Assembly: GCF_023016285.1 (NCBI RefSeq)
Contig: NZ_CP095413.1
Location: forward strand, 4,109,001 to 4,173,000
Reading direction: 5' to 3'
Length of the DNA stretch: 64,000 nt
From: Muricauda sp. SCSIO 64092
GTDB lineage: Bacteria; Bacteroidota; Bacteroidia; Flavobacteriales; Flavobacteriaceae
Position numbers and translations under genes: made by a program. Position 1 is the first letter of the stretch. The number at the start of each line of letters is the position of its first letter. The notes under the pieces were generated by a model. The model searched no databases and was not told the DNA's origin. It worked only from the letters and a program-made list of their open reading frames with translations. Below are positions 63,331-64,000 of this stretch, piece after piece.

Positions 63331-64000
63331 ATGAGTCTTATTCCTAAAGAGCAGTATTTACTCAATATTTTGGATAAAATGCCAAAACATTGGCGCTATG
63401 TACAACTAAGATATTTGTTAAAAGGAGGGAAGGACGGAATCCGTAATGGAATATCTGGAAAAACCATACGTTCGAACCAAAAAAAAAATGATGACTACCT
63501 CAAAGTATATAGTCAAGTAAACGTTTTAAAAAATGACTTTGGAATTACGGATAAATGGATAGAAAAAACCTGCTCCAAAAAACTAAAAAAATATGAAGTG
63601 GAACCTGGCGACTTGTTAATGAACATAGTCGCTTACGACCCTATCATTAGAAAAGTTCCGCAAAATATTGATAGAGGGATATTTGGGAACAATATTCTCC
63701 GTATTCGATTGAATCAGAAATTAATATTGACTGAATTTTTCGAAAAAACGATTAATCATAGCAGACTTTTGAAGTACCAACTTGAATCGGGTAGTCGCGG
63801 TTCTATAATCCAAGGGTTAAATTCAGAGACTATAAAGTCGTTAATTGTTCCTGTTCCACCAATAAATGAACAAATCAAAATATTGTATCATTTAACCAAA
63901 AATATTGAAAGTTATGAATGTTTGATTACCAAAAAAAAGAGATTAGTTTCCCTTCAATATGAAAAAATCAGAACTTTAATTTACATGTCATTTCAGGAAA
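63331..64000 (+). CDS. hsdS: Type I restriction-modification specificity subunit (HsdS), 5' part
   Basis: Open to the right edge; starts ATG 63331, eight bases after hsdM. About 223 residues: first target-recognition domain, with the conserved hinge ESGSRGSIIQGLNSETIKSLIVPVPPINEQ and a following coiled-coil (KRLVSLQYEKIRTL). The second recognition domain would lie beyond 64000. The frame has no stop to the edge. Confidence 0.9.
   Translation, partial: MSLIPKEQYLLNILDKMPKHWRYVQLRYLLKGGKDGIRNGISGKTIRSNQKKNDDYLKVYSQVNVLKNDFGITDKWIEKTCSKKLKKYEVEPGDLLMNIVAYDPIIRKVPQNIDRGIFGNNILRIRLNQKLILTEFFEKTINHSRLLKYQLESGSRGSIIQGLNSETIKSLIVPVPPINEQIKILYHLTKNIESYECLITKKKRLVSLQYEKIRTLIYMSFQE

Larger units (their letters stand above)
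38612..64000. mobile_element. Integrative (conjugative or mobilisable) element beside tRNA-Pro, right end not in window
   Basis: The region joins a tyrosine recombinase beside a tRNA, a defence-type cargo, an ssb/radC block, BfmA- and DUF5712-type mobilisation proteins, a VirD4/TraG coupling protein, an RteC-like regulator, an excisionase-like HTH gene, replication-type genes and a type I restriction-modification cargo. This combination is the Bacteroidota ICE/IME backbone. The left end is the tRNA-Pro 3' side. No second copy of the tRNA-Pro 3' end is seen before 64000, so the right end was not reached. No Tra pore genes are present in the window. Confidence 0.85.

Overview
The window comes from a marine-type member of the Flavobacteriaceae (Bacteroidota). 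The support is the set of core genes and their style: a gamma/tau subunit without the zinc-binding cysteines, DUF3822, a MiaE-type hydroxylase, a 7TM-HD phosphodiesterase, a TonB-plug protein, promoter elements of the TAnnTTTG type, and a Bacteroidota-type mobilisation module (BfmA/DUF5712/RteC). The genus cannot be fixed from the sequence alone.

Positions 1-38600 are ordinary chromosome. In order it holds the 3' end of ppk1, miaE, a recent tandem duplication of a TMEM220-like gene, dnaX, rnpB, rsmD, an SF1 helicase, and a kdsB-HAD-kdnB-acyltransferase operon that points to 8-amino-Kdo lipid A chemistry. It continues with yebC, pterin dehydratase, glsA, gcvT, a thrA-thrB-thrC operon preceded by an unannotated threonine-rich leader peptide, nnr, clpC, gyrA, a TPR protein, an NlpC/P60-like protein whose catalytic cysteine is serine, a thiolase, a PgpH-type HD phosphodiesterase and a plug-domain protein. 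It closes with tRNA-Ser(GCU), an array of 113-114 bp repeats each ending in the first ten bases of tRNA-Pro, and tRNA-Pro(UGG) itself.

From about 38612 to the right edge the DNA is an integrative element beside tRNA-Pro. It starts with a tyrosine recombinase. A defence-like island follows (40.4-45.5 kb): an MBL-fold hydrolase, one gene fusing E2-, E1- and JAB-type domains (ubiquitin-like conjugation and deconjugation), a four-helix membrane protein and an AbiGi-like gene. The E2-E1-JAB and AbiGi genes each carry a single-base frameshift. A decayed second integrase on the minus strand closes the island.

Next comes the mobilisation backbone (46-59.6 kb): two Api92-like genes with near-identical small genes behind them, ssb, radC, small genes, a probable oriT zone, a BfmA/BtgA protein, a DUF5712 relaxase, an IS5-type insertion, a membrane-anchored Mrr-like nuclease, a VirD4/TraG coupling protein, RteC, an excisionase-like HTH protein, a replication-like gene and a DnaC-like ATPase. 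Four of the backbone genes share a conserved leader block 105-114 bp before their start codons. No mating-pore genes are in the window, so the element is either mobilisable only or continues to the right. The last part is cargo: a broken ImmA/IrrE-type locus, an orphan phosphopantetheinyl transferase, and hsdM plus the start of hsdS of a type I restriction-modification system.

The most notable items are the MBL/E2-E1-JAB/TM operon, the tRNA-Pro-linked repeat array with a terminator in each unit, the shared leader block, and the thr leader peptide.
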